From positions 30,078,170 to 30,142,169 of the forward strand of contig CM067064.1 in NCBI GenBank assembly GCA_033980235.1: a DNA stretch of 64,000 nt. The letters run 5' to 3'. Shown here one piece after another: positions 49,623 through 59,578 of this stretch; position 1 is the first letter of the stretch, and each line of letters begins with the position of its first letter. Both the position numbers and the translations under genes were made by a program. This DNA comes from Diadema setosum (taxonomy: Eukaryota > Echinodermata > Echinoidea > Diadematoida > Diadematidae). The notes under the pieces were generated by a model. It was not told where the DNA came from and did not search any database. It saw only the letters and a program-made list of their open reading frames with translations.

Positions 49623-50044
49623 GGGTGCATTTATCAACTCACTTCTGGGGGTGGAATTAAGGTTTCCAAACAACTTTCAGGAAGTTTTTGGGCAAAGCTG
49701 ATTTGATTATGGAGTTAGAAACGTCTTCCTGAAACACTGTTAAAAGTGCGATCACAAATGTGTTTGAGCGAGAAACATGTTTCTGTTGAGTTGATAAATC
49801 CAGTCATTTTGAAATGCGTTTATAGTTCCGACCTGCCCATGCCAACTGCTGCCAACTACACATCTCTGCCCCCTTGGGTCAAACTGCGCAATGAAGCTGC
49901 GCAGTGACATGGCCTCCCAATCGACTCATGACAGAGCTGATAAATACAACAACTCGAGAACGATCTGAAAGGCGTTTGGAAACGTGTTTTGATAGTGGGT
50001 ATTGAAACACATTTTCAAACATGGGAAAGTTGGTAAATGCAGCC
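49623..50044 (+). mobile_element. Dispersed repeat with inverted ATTTATCAACT ends, copy 2
   Basis: Begins GGGTGCATTTATCAACTCAC-like and ends AAGTTGGTAAATGCAGCC. It aligns with 22374-22803 throughout, in the same orientation. The TIR TGCATTTATCAACT / AGTTGGTAAATGCA is clearer here than in copy 1. Confidence 0.75.
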
Positions 50045-50559
50045 TCAATCGTTCTGAATATGTCTTCCAAACACATGCCCTTTTTTCTACCTGCACTGGA
50101 ATTTCAAGTATAGTTATCAAGTCATCAGGGCCTTTGAATTACCATTTAAAGAATTATCATAACTCTCAATTTGAGTGATTCCATCTTCATAGCCATGCAG
50201 GATCAGTCTTTAACCATGAGAATTGAAGTGACATCACAAATTCAGCATGCTGAAATGCCCCCTTAATCTCAATCTACAACCCTTGTGATGTCTCTTGACA
50301 ATTCTTTTTGTTTGTTTGTTTGTTTTAATGGTGAGTTGGTTCTGTGTTCAAAGGAGGCACAGCAAATGGCAAAATCAGAACAAATAAGGTTACTAGGAGA
50401 GTATCAATACGTATCAAAATCACGTAAAAATTCCCCCTTCATCTCAATTTATGAACTTCACAATGCTCCTTGACGTTTTATGATGGGTTTTTAGTAGACT
50501 GTCTGTTCAGTGCAGACCTGTAGAAATGAGCTGCTATGATGGAACTTTACTGCTGTAGA

Positions 50560-50950
50560 AGGACATATTTATATTGCATCAGCTGTACTGCGTCCTGTAT
50601 TCCCAGGGCGGTCACGCTCACCCTTTAGTATCTCCGCTCCACATCTATAATCCCGCTGGAGCAAATGAGGGTAATGTGCCGCAAAGAAGATTATTCCAAT
50701 TTCACTTTATTCGTTCAATTCATGAGGCGATGTATAAAAACGGAGCTATTTAGTCCAAAAAGGAGAGGGCCCGTTTTGCGTCCTGGCGATAAGAACCCAG
50801 AGCAGTACTATGAGGAGGCCAGTGCGTAGATTGCCAAATCACAGCCTTAAAGCGGGAGAGAATGTAAACTGCTTGGGGAGGTTAATATGTGGCCAAGAAG
50901 ATTATTCCAATTCCACGTTGTGCAATTAACCCCATTAGCACTAGGTCCTC
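50560..50950. promoter_or_regulatory. Unique block with a duplicated motif, candidate enhancer
   Basis: Compositionally complex unique sequence in which AAGAAGATTATTCCAATTTCAC-like occurs at about 50685 and again near 50896, each preceded by a GTAATGTG/TTAATATGTG word. Also present are GGCGGTCACGCTCACCC, TAATCCCGCTGG and GTATAAAAACGGAG (TATA-like, about 50733). There is no protein match. The regulatory role is inferred only from the duplicated motif and uniqueness. Confidence 0.3.
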
Positions 50951-51225
50951 CAAATTACCATTGACATTATATTTAAACAGCTAACAGATGGTAATGACAG
51001 AGTTAATAGGCATCATAAAATTATCTGATATCATTGGGAAAAGCAATCACTCTGTGCTAAGTACCATTCCCGGATCAAGAAGTGAATGTAATTGTTAAAA
51101 ATTGGAAAATAGATGAATCACAGCCTTGAAAGCAGAGAACATAAGAATGTTTTGTGTTGGTAGGGAGCCAGGAGCAAGTGGCTCCAATATTTCCAGGGCA
51201 CTGCAGCAGAGGAGAAGAATCTTGC

Positions 51226-51732
51226 TTTCACACGTACCGAGAGTGCCTAATTTGAATGCCGAAGTACAAACATGATTGCAATTGTGGTTCAAATCATCAT
51301 TCGTTTGTACGACCGAGGAAGGCTTTGCGGATTCTGCAGTTTTGAATTTTGTAGTGGGGGGGGGGGGGTTAGCTTCTTTCCAAGTTCCCATCAAACCTTT
51401 TATCTGTAAGTAGTGTGCGCTTTGACTGCAGTACAAGCGTTTTAGGATCAAGGTCTTTCTGCGGAAGTGGTTGTAAGATCACCATATGCTTTGCCCCCCA
51501 AAACACAGTTGGAGGTCAATTATGTTCGAGTGGTTGTTTCGCTATTCAATTCTGGTGGAAAGTGATTGGAAAACACCTCCAGACCATTATTTGAAACACA
51601 ATTGGAATTAACATTCAATGTCACCTTCTGTGATTCCATGTTGCATTTACACGGCAAGAATGCGTAATTTAAATTCGATTCTGGTGATGTGTCATTACAA
51701 TCGTGTTTCAGATCAAGTACTTCAGTGTGAAA
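51226..51732 (+). mobile_element. Dispersed repeat with TTTCACAC ends, copy 2
   Basis: Left end TTTCACACGTACCGAGAGTG is the complement of CACTCTCGGTACGTGTGAAA at the right end of the 25251 copy. The right end is TTCAGTGTGAAA. The body aligns with 25251-25727 (GATTCTGCAGTTTTGAATTT, AGTTCCCATCAAACC, GCGGAAGTGGTTG). A G run is at 51355-51368. Confidence 0.7.
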
Positions 51733-53094
51733 GCTAGGGAAGGAGGTAGCTGGGAGCTCAAGCTCATGCGACCTTGCCCTCAGTGAACTGTATGGCCTCA
51801 ACAGGGGTCATCCAGGGGTGGGGAGGGGGGTTACCTCTCTAGATCACAACAAACTCTGCTCACCTCACAGGTCTATAGCCCCTCAAAAATGGTATTTGTC
51901 ACCAGGAACCACTCGATCACATCACAGTCAGCCATCAACTGTGATATGGCTAAAGCAGAAGTGCAAAGAAAACTTCTTCTGAGAAGGCACAGTGCAGGCT
52001 ACAAACCCCTGTAGTAGCTATGTTTACAGGAGTCTTTAACTGAGCGAGCATCAGCTCTCCCTTTCTCGCCACCACTACCCCTAACCTGGGGGAAAACACT
52101 GAAAAAAAAAGAAAAAAAGAGCTGGAATATTAGCTGGGATCTTTGATATGGTGTACCCTGCGTGAACTGTGCAGCACCATACCAACATTTCTTCAGCCTC
52201 CTAGTAAAAAAAAAAAAAAAAAAAGAGGGAAAAAATGTGATTGTAAGAGAAATTGTGTTTGAGTTGCATGCCTCCTTGTGTATGTAAGCATCACATGCAC
52301 CTCCTGAATTTTTTAGGTGCCCGTCTCGTCCCCCCCTCCGCCCCTCCTCTGGTCCTATTCTTCTGTCGTCTCCGGTCTTCCCTTGCTCCTCTACTTCATC
52401 ATGGCTAAAGAATGTGTGGGATAACAATGGCAGTGTGGGAACTGGTGTCTATGGATCGCTATTGATGCCCAGTCAAGTATGTCCCACAGACTGTACAGTA
52501 GGGACTCCACTCTTAGCCTCTACTCAAGGCAGTTTGTGTGCTGCCCAATATCTTTACAGTTTCCTCCCACTGGATTGTTCTCCAATTGCTTTCATTACTG
52601 TGACACCCCCTCCCCTTTTCTATACATGCAAGCTAAATGTTGTTTACATGGGAATCATACTTGGGAACCAAGTTTCCATCCTGTGTATGGTTTATGTGTG
52701 CCTTTGCATAACTGGGTTCCTAGTGTATAATGTTATTGATTAATGCGTGAGCTGGACAATGTCTGATTGAGCCTGGAGACAGGCTAGACAGGCCAGGATT
52801 TTTTTCTTAATAGAACATTCGGTCATCATAAGGGACAGCAGAGTTGAGATTGAGCGAACAGCAAGGCCAGGCGGAGAGACTCTGTTCCATTGCCCGCCCT
52901 CGCCTGGCGATAATAGGTTATGGATTGCACTGACCTTACGCTGTGCAGACTTCCTATTGAATACTTGGGTAGTGAGTGACAGATTGTGTATGTGTTTGTG
53001 TGTATAGCTCAGAGAGAAGAGAGCTGAATGGTATGGGGTATTAAGTTTTGATGGTTGAAGTGGAAAGTACAGGGTATAGGAATACAACACTGAA

Positions 53095-53310
53095 ATGCGC
53101 AGAAATTATTTTCGCGTATATATATTTTCGGGAATGAGGAGGTCACAGTCATTTTAGCACAAGGTTGTTTTCGTGAATTGACACGAGAATATTGTAAGTG
53201 CACCAGTTGTTACCCTAGCACATGGTGACATTGTCTGCATGTTGTTACAATGTAAATTTGCGATTCAATAGTGATTCCAAAAATTCGCAAAAATAATAAC
53301 TTATACAGTA
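53095..53310. repeat. Decayed GCGAA subfamily B copy
   Basis: AATTATTTTCGCGTATATAT near 53105 and CAAAAATTCGCAAAAATAATAACTT-like sequence to the terminal CTTATACAGTA (about 53298-53310) resemble the 47502 element. The left TIR is lost. Confidence 0.4.
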
Positions 53311-53364
53311 CTTGACGGAAACATAGTAATGACTTGGTGGTCATATCATACATGTATAGGCTTA

Positions 53365-53578
53365 CTGCAAAGCAAGAAATGTTCACGGCATGAAATTTTT
53401 GGGAATTGGAGCTGATGGCCTTTTCTGTGGCATGACATTTTCACGAATTGCCACTGGCGGTGCAATGCATATAATAGTGTAGACAAGAACTTTCACTTAC
53501 ATTTTCATTTTGCAAATCCTCTTTGCTCTCATCAAATTTGCGAGGTCAAAATGCACGCAAACATTTCTGGTTGTGCAG
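53365..53578 (-). mobile_element. GCGAA-family TIR element, copy 5
   Basis: Runs from CTGCAAAGCAAGAAATGTTC to ACATTTCTGGTTGTGCAG, with TA (53363-53364) on the left only. It retains GCAATGCATATA..GTGTAGACAAG and AAAATGCACGCAAACATTTC. Both TIRs carry substitutions, making it the most diverged of the near-complete copies. Confidence 0.75.
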
Positions 53579-55067
53579 AACCAGAGATGTTATTGTAACT
53601 GCACTGTGTGTCAAATATAGCATCATAAGGCATTCTTTTATTCAGATGTTACTAGAAAATGGACATCATGTACCACATTCCCTATGGAGGCCAAGAAGGA
53701 TGTTAGTGTTATTCCAAGTTTGTTGTATGTACGAAGTGCCCTTATGTATTCCAAATAGAAAGTATGTAGTTTTAATGATACTTTAATACAGAAGACACTG
53801 TTTTACAATGTTTCAGTCAAAAAAGAAAAGAAAAAAACTGAGCTACTATACATAGTCCAGCATGCCACCAGATTCTCGTATATTGTGTCAACAAGTCTTT
53901 TAGTTGAAAAATTAAGGCTGAATGCTTCAAAACAGTGAAAATCTGCAGGTGATCAGTTATATCACAGCTCGCAGATAGTGGGGTTAGAATAAACTATTCA
54001 GTTATTGGTTTATTTTTAAATAGAATGATAGTACTGCTTGTAGATCTTTAATAGCGGCAGCAATATCCTGAAAACTCTTGTGTATTTGATTAATTGTGTT
54101 TCTATGCATTTGAACATCATCATACAGCTCATCCAGCGAAGTTTAACAAATATCTGAAATTGGTGCCACCACAATGTTAAACAGAGTCTTTATTAAGCAC
54201 AAACACATAAAAATCTCATTTCCTGTAGCATTAGCTGCGATTGCCATGCTTAATATGCAATTATACAGAGCAGCGAATTGAATCTTCAGAGCATGAGTGT
54301 TTTCCATAGCGGCCAAATCCAGCTGTGATGTTTACAGCAATTCACTAAAATAGATCAAAAGATCAAAACATGTTTTTTTGATACTTCACGGATGAGTGCC
54401 CGACATTACTGTTTTGTGATTACGCACTCAAATATATACTCGACACATTTCCACTGTGGAAAACAACTTCATTCCCATAACCCTGTACCAAGAAGTGCCC
54501 CTGTTTTGGCCGTGTTAAAGAGAAAAGAGTGAACTTACACCAAACAGCCAATGTATGACCCTCTAAAAGGAAAAAGAAGCTTGGCTGCTAAACCTGAGTT
54601 GTTTGCCACCCATGTTAGGACAGTTGCTGTGGAAAGAGTTCAACAGTTTATGTTTACCAGAAATGAAATTGTTCATATTTACAAATAGGTAACCAGAAAG
54701 AAACTTACCCCTCCTTCCCCCCCCCCCCAAAAAAAAAAAAAAAAAATCAAATCTTTATTTGTCCTTATTGAGTGGGAAATGTTTTCTTTTTCTTTGTTAC
54801 CATGACTTGTATTTGGCAAAAGATTGCCCGATTTTTTTTTTTTGTCTCACTTGAGTCAGATTTCTTAGTTTTCCGCCAAATTTTGTTATGTTATAAAAGT
54901 TTGTGCAATTATTTTTTTTTTTATGTGTTTGCTTGTGACTCTAGTATGATAGCTTGACAACAAATCACCAGTCTTCAGAAGAAAAAAAAATCAGCTATAA
55001 AATCTTTCACAGTTATATGGGGAGGATTATTACATGTTCTGGCAACATCACATGACAACAAATTTGT

Positions 55068-55132
55068 CTGGTGGATAAGATGCCTGTCCGGAGATCATGA
55101 GGTTGTAGGTTCGAATCCTGCCCGAGTATGTA
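55068..55132 (+). repeat. tRNA-like (SINE-type) sequence
   Basis: A perfect B box GGTTCGAATCC (55110-55120) is preceded at tRNA-like distance by an A-box-like TGGTGGATAAGATGCC. The T stem GTAGG..CCTGC pairs only in part and no acceptor stem closes. It resembles the tRNA-derived head of a SINE. No obvious tail or flanking duplication was found. Confidence 0.5.
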
Positions 55133-55407
55133 TGCCCATGATTTCTTTTGTCATGGCTACTACTAAAGAACTCAACAGAAGAATTTAATGAATTTGAATT
55201 AATAATTTATCCTGTAGTAAATATTTTACATCAGTCTCATTATACCCATTTCGTGTCCTCTTTTGCTAGCAGACAGAAATTTATCATCTTTTATATTAGC
55301 AAGTCAGTATGATTTAGTATTTAATAAATCTCAGTAATCTTGACTAACCAAGAACATGTGAGCCTTTGCATGAAGAGCCTCATATGGAACCTTACAATGA
55401 GTTTTAA

Positions 55408-55768
55408 AGGTCCTGTTTAACTTTGGGAACAGTGATTTAACAAAAAAATCAAGATATGACATTAAATTCATATGTGTAGGTCTGTTGTACCACAAAACAT
55501 CCTATCATGTAAAATTTTTGCAATAAAGCCTAAAATATAAGGAGATATCTATATTTTTGTCAATAAACCGTAACTGTACATGGTTTAGTCTGGAAACATT
55601 TTTATTATAACTATTGTTCACATTTTGTATATTCAACAATACTTAACATCGATTTTACCAATTCAAATTTTTACAGTGGTTGTTTCTATCCCTAACTCAC
55701 ATTTTAGAACTATTTAAAAGCACTTAATGCTGGGTTTTTGTTTCATCTGCAAATGGTAAATTATGCCT
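55408..55768. mobile_element. Possible TTAA-flanked repeat
   Basis: AGGTCCTGTTTAAC at the left and TTATGCCT at the right are flanked by TTAA (55404-55407, 55769-55772). Only a few terminal bases are inverted (AGG/CCT), and no second copy was found in the window. The TTAA pair may therefore be chance in AT-rich DNA. Confidence 0.35.
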
Positions 55769-55879
55769 TTAAGGTTGTGAAACCAAATTTCCCCCTTGAA
55801 AAACTCCCAAAGTTTAGGCTGTTACCCCTTCAGGGCAATATTTGTCATCAGTCTCCCCTTTCAAAAGTCCCCTTGTCTT

Positions 55880-56350
55880 GAAACAATGTTATGACTCGCT
55901 CATTAGTTTCAGGGTAAGTTTGCAAAGTAACATAGCCTCCACGGTGTTTAACATTATTTCATGTCGCCTTTGTCTCCGCCTGTCGTGTGTTTGTATGTTT
56001 GCTTGGGGTCTGTAATTAGTTGTCAGTTTTGGGGGGTTATTTGGCGAATATATCAATAAATGTTTACCCAGCTTAATCAACTGTCGGTGAGGATTTTCTT
56101 GGAGCCGCGACACCTCGTCCTCACCTCCAAGGCTAATTTTCGCACACCGCCGAATTCTTTTTCGTCACGTTTTTGCTCCCGAGGAGCAAAGAAATCATGA
56201 CAAGTAATGTGTCGACAGTGCATTAATGCGTGTCAGCTCAACAATCAGCCAGAGACCCAGGCAATCGTGAGTCACATTTTCTCGTAATGTTGCACTAATG
56301 TAGAAATAATTTGAAACATTGATTACTGCCTGGAGCCGACATGTGACGAG
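55880..56350. promoter_or_regulatory. Unique complex block, candidate cis-regulatory DNA
   Basis: A repeat-free stretch with many transcription-factor-like words (CTGTAATTAGTTGTCAG, ATCAATAAATGTTTAC forkhead-like, GCATTAATGCG, TGTCAGCTCAACAATC, GTGAGTCAC) and higher CpG than its surroundings. No reading frame matches a known protein. Assignment as an enhancer is inference. Confidence 0.3.
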
Positions 56351-58129
56351 CACTTTCGTTAGAAAGATTTTATCAGTCCTGCTTTAGAGCAACTTAAAAA
56401 AAAAAGTTTGAGAAATCCTGAACCCATTTTCTGATGTGAATGAATTGGTAGAGCCATGTCTCTTCTCGTGGAATTCCTGGGTGAACAAATTTCTGTATTA
56501 TACCATATACATGTAGGCCCTATGCCATATAGTCTGCAATGGTCTTTGATTCTTATTGATTCATTAGTTGACTGATAATTTTTTTGAAATTAACAGCAAA
56601 CCAAGACACAAATGCAAATGCTTCTCATAAGACAGATGCAATGTATTATTGGCCTCTAAATGAGAAATTAACTATTGTTCCTTCTTGATAAGAGTATATA
56701 ATCAATTTCTAAATCCATTGCCATCTAACTTAATTGCAACTTTAACCACACTAGAAATGTGTCTTGGAGATGTCAATTTGTGAAGTAGTATGCTTGCAAA
56801 ATATGTGACATAGTTAGGGTATTTTTGTGGAAGATTATGGTAATAGCACCAAATCCTTATATTGTGATGAACTGTAACGATAAGTTACTTTTAATTATCT
56901 AAAGCAAAGCATTCAGTGCATGAAATATTCTGGATGTATTGACTGTTTATTTGTTTGGTTTTTTTTTTTTTTTCATCAGACTAGTTTACCTGTTATAGTT
57001 GGATTTGTACTTTTTTTATGGGGGGCGGGGTGAGTGGATATGTTGGATTACCTGACTTTATCATTTACAACTAAATTTCAGGGGATTTTTTGGCCTGGGT
57101 ACTGTGCAACCAGCTGTTGTCACAGGAAGCTGTTGCTTACACATTTAAAATTGTTGCCAGAATTTATAAGGTCTCTGTTAAAGGGAAAGCTGCCTCTAGA
57201 AGCAACCTGTGTCTAACTCTGGCGGCAACGGGGGAAAAAAAAAAACAATCAGAAGCACACTTTGAAAACAAAAGTTACAACATCTTCATTGTGTGCAGAC
57301 ATTTTTTTTCAGATAAAATGAAAACGTGACCTGGTTATTTTCACATTTGTTGCCCATGGTTAATGCTGTAAATGTATTTGTTCATGCAGATCTTACAAGA
57401 AATATAATGTAGAATTGAGCATAGAAGGAAATGTTTCTCTGAAAAGATTTGACCTTTTGAGAATGAATAAAAAGCTTTGGTATGTTTACTCCAAGGCACT
57501 GTCAGTTTGTGCGACACAGAGCCTTTTTATTCTCCAAGATCATCTGGGTATTTGAAAAATCAGGACCATGAAAGGTTGTAGATCAACCTTCTTTGTCCTT
57601 GCTTTAGCCATCTACCCCCCCCCCCCTAAAAAGGGGGGAAAACAACAACAGAATTACAACCCCTAAATGTACAAAATCCCAGCATGTTACTGTTACGTCT
57701 TTTTATCAGACATTTGCTCTCCTCTTTCTGCAAACATAAACAACACCCTAACACATGTCCTTTTCATAATTTCTTACACAAATCTGGTACAAACAAATGT
57801 TGCTATGCGATGATGTATGAAACTGACCCAGTCTAATACTAAGACTAAATTGATCACAATTCTTTATCAAGGGAAAAAACACACAAACAAACAAACAAAC
57901 AAACAAAAAAGATCAAACAAAACAAACAACAAAACCTGGTATGCCCAAGGTATCCCTTTTTGATGCATACCCTGAGAAAGTTTTTAAAGGAAGTTGTGTG
58001 TTGGAGAATATTGAAAGAAAAAGATGAGCTCTTAAAAAAAATATATAAAAGATTAGCAAATGTAAAGTAAATTGGATATGACTGATATGACATTGCCCAA
58101 TCATGAACATTATATTAGGATAGTCCTGA

Positions 58130-58131
<2 letters not shown>

Positions 58132-58169
<38 letters not shown>

Positions 58170-58180
58170 TGTGTGTGTGT
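58132..58180. repeat. TG dinucleotide microsatellite
   Basis: A GT run interrupted once by TTTGTG. Confidence 0.95.
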
Positions 58181-59432
58181 AATTTTCCTATGTCCTTCAT
58201 ATTTGTTGCTGTGATGCATCAATTAGTAGTCTTGAATCAAGACAGTTTGCCCATGGGAGGAAAGAGGGCCTTAGCTGGGTCAGCATTGTACCTGTCAAAG
58301 TTGGGTCTGTTTTCAGTTCTGTTTGAAGTCAACACAGTGACAGCTACAAGGATCATGGATACACCACTTGTACACAGTTGCTAAATGTGGTCTGGGCAAA
58401 TGTCCAAAAACCACAGCAAAGACCCAAGTCCATCTCCCATTGGCCTTAGGCGTACTGACCAGACACCAGCAACATGTGACCTTACCTCAGAATACCGCAG
58501 CAGCAGCAGTAACTAAGTCTATGCAGGATACATTCAATCAGCTATGTTTAAAAAGATGTATGTAGGCCTATGTGGTCACATTCGAAATGTCACATAATCA
58601 TCAAGGTGCCAAAGCCAAGCACTAATCATACCACAGCTCAGTACTGATACAAGGTATTTCTTTTTGAGTTGGAACGTTGTCTGCATGTGTATCAGCTATA
58701 ACACAGAACAAGCTGTAGGATTGTCATGGAGTCCCCAGGGAGATGTGGACGAGGATCATGTCTGATTGCATTGAATGTGTGTCAAACAAAGCATTTATAA
58801 CGCAGATAAAAGTTTCCAATCTTGCAGAAAGGCAGGAGTCTCCGTCCGCCAAAAAGCGATGTGAGGACGATGTCAGCATGACTGCTGTAAATTTGTGGGA
58901 GCACTCCAACGGAGAGTAAAGATAGCCTAGAGGAAAAACAAAAAGAGATGAGGAGGGAGGGAAAAGAGAGAGTGAGTGAGTTACTCCTTCAATATAGAGT
59001 AAGATATGAAAAGAGTGTTGCAATATCTGTAGAGGAGTTGGTCTGGCGCACTCAAAACATTTCACTTGTACCCCACTTGTCCAGTGTGAAGATGCCGATA
59101 TGCAGAGAAAGGTCTGCAGTCTGTAAATCAACCTATGCTCGGCTGCATGGGGACATGCCTCTGTCACACGTACCTGTTATGTGCAGCACAAGCATAGTTC
59201 CTTGTTATCAAAATGTATTTTGAGATAAAATTGGGTTAAGTTTCTCTCAAAGGCAGTGGTAATTTCTCTTTCAGATTTCCCTAGAAAAAAAGAACATACG
59301 TGCAGCAGAGTCTGCAGACCAAGTACCATCACAGCATATTGGTTTATCTTTTGAGTGTGATTTGGGTTTTGAGTGAAAACCACTATGCACCCTTTGATAA
59401 CCGATGTCTTTCCTTGTTTCTTACCCCTCCAG

Positions 59433-59578
59433 GAATGAGACCACTGCACTATGCTGCCTGGCAGGGGAAAGTAGAACCAGTGAGGCTGCTACTACAGGCA
59501 GGGTCCGACCCCAACCAGCCGTCCCTGGACTGCGAGACCCCACTCCATCTGGCGTCCCAGTATGGCAGCTACGCCGTG
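59433..59578 (+). CDS. CASKIN: Caskin exon: ankyrin repeat 2 and start of repeat 3
   Basis: This 146-bp exon follows the acceptor TTACCCCTCCAG and is followed by the donor GTAAGTC. Its first two bases (GA) complete a glycine, and 48 whole codons follow, so it ends in phase 0. It begins [20 protein letters not shown]. This is nearly identical to the vertebrate Caskin sequence [11 protein letters not shown] and is a highly diagnostic stretch. The third repeat begins with [10 protein letters not shown] and breaks off after S-Y-A-V, where I recall the vertebrate exon also ending (GHYDV, next exon SEML). GC content and codon use are visibly higher than in the surrounding intron. The 22.3-kb intron before it is the longest in the window. 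The exon could be mistaken for a generic ankyrin protein, but [11 protein letters not shown] after KDNKG is specific to Caskin. Confidence 0.95.

Larger units (their letters stand above)
37118..59432 (+). other. Caskin intron, 22.3 kb
   Basis: Begins GTAAGGC and ends TTACCCCTCCAG. It contains most of the repeat copies listed separately. Stretches without an entry of their own (39100-40530, 41605-45740, 51735-53090, 53580-55070, 56350-58130 and 58180-59432) show only homopolymer runs (C at 39281-39294, T/G at 42568-42600, C at 42129-42140 and 45017-45032, A at 52206-52224) and unique AT-rich sequence. The block 43780-44110 is a unique, compositionally coding-like stretch without splice support. 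Confidence 0.7.
35211..59578 (+). other. CASKIN: Caskin-like gene, internal part (three exons)
   Basis: Three exons on the plus strand are spliced in compatible phases (1, 1, then 0). Together they encode about 100 residues of the N-terminal ankyrin region of a Caskin. In vertebrates Caskin1/2 are cytoplasmic scaffolds with six ankyrin repeats, an SH3 domain, two SAM domains and a proline-rich tail. Caskin1 binds CASK at synapses, and Drosophila ckn acts with the Lar phosphatase in axon guidance. As I recall the human gene, its exon boundaries fall at the same protein positions: before the NFQD segment, after QD.DG, after KDNKG, and after the Y.V that ends the following ankyrin segment. Only the start of the ankyrin block is present. 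I could not find the initiating exon in the first 35 kb, nor the next exon (SEMLLQH-like in vertebrates) after 59578. The introns are 1751 bp and 22315 bp and are full of repeats. Confidence 0.88.

Noticed and set aside
55068..55132. Functional tRNA gene
   Set aside because: The B box is perfect but the acceptor and T stems do not close, so a tRNA-derived repeat is more likely.
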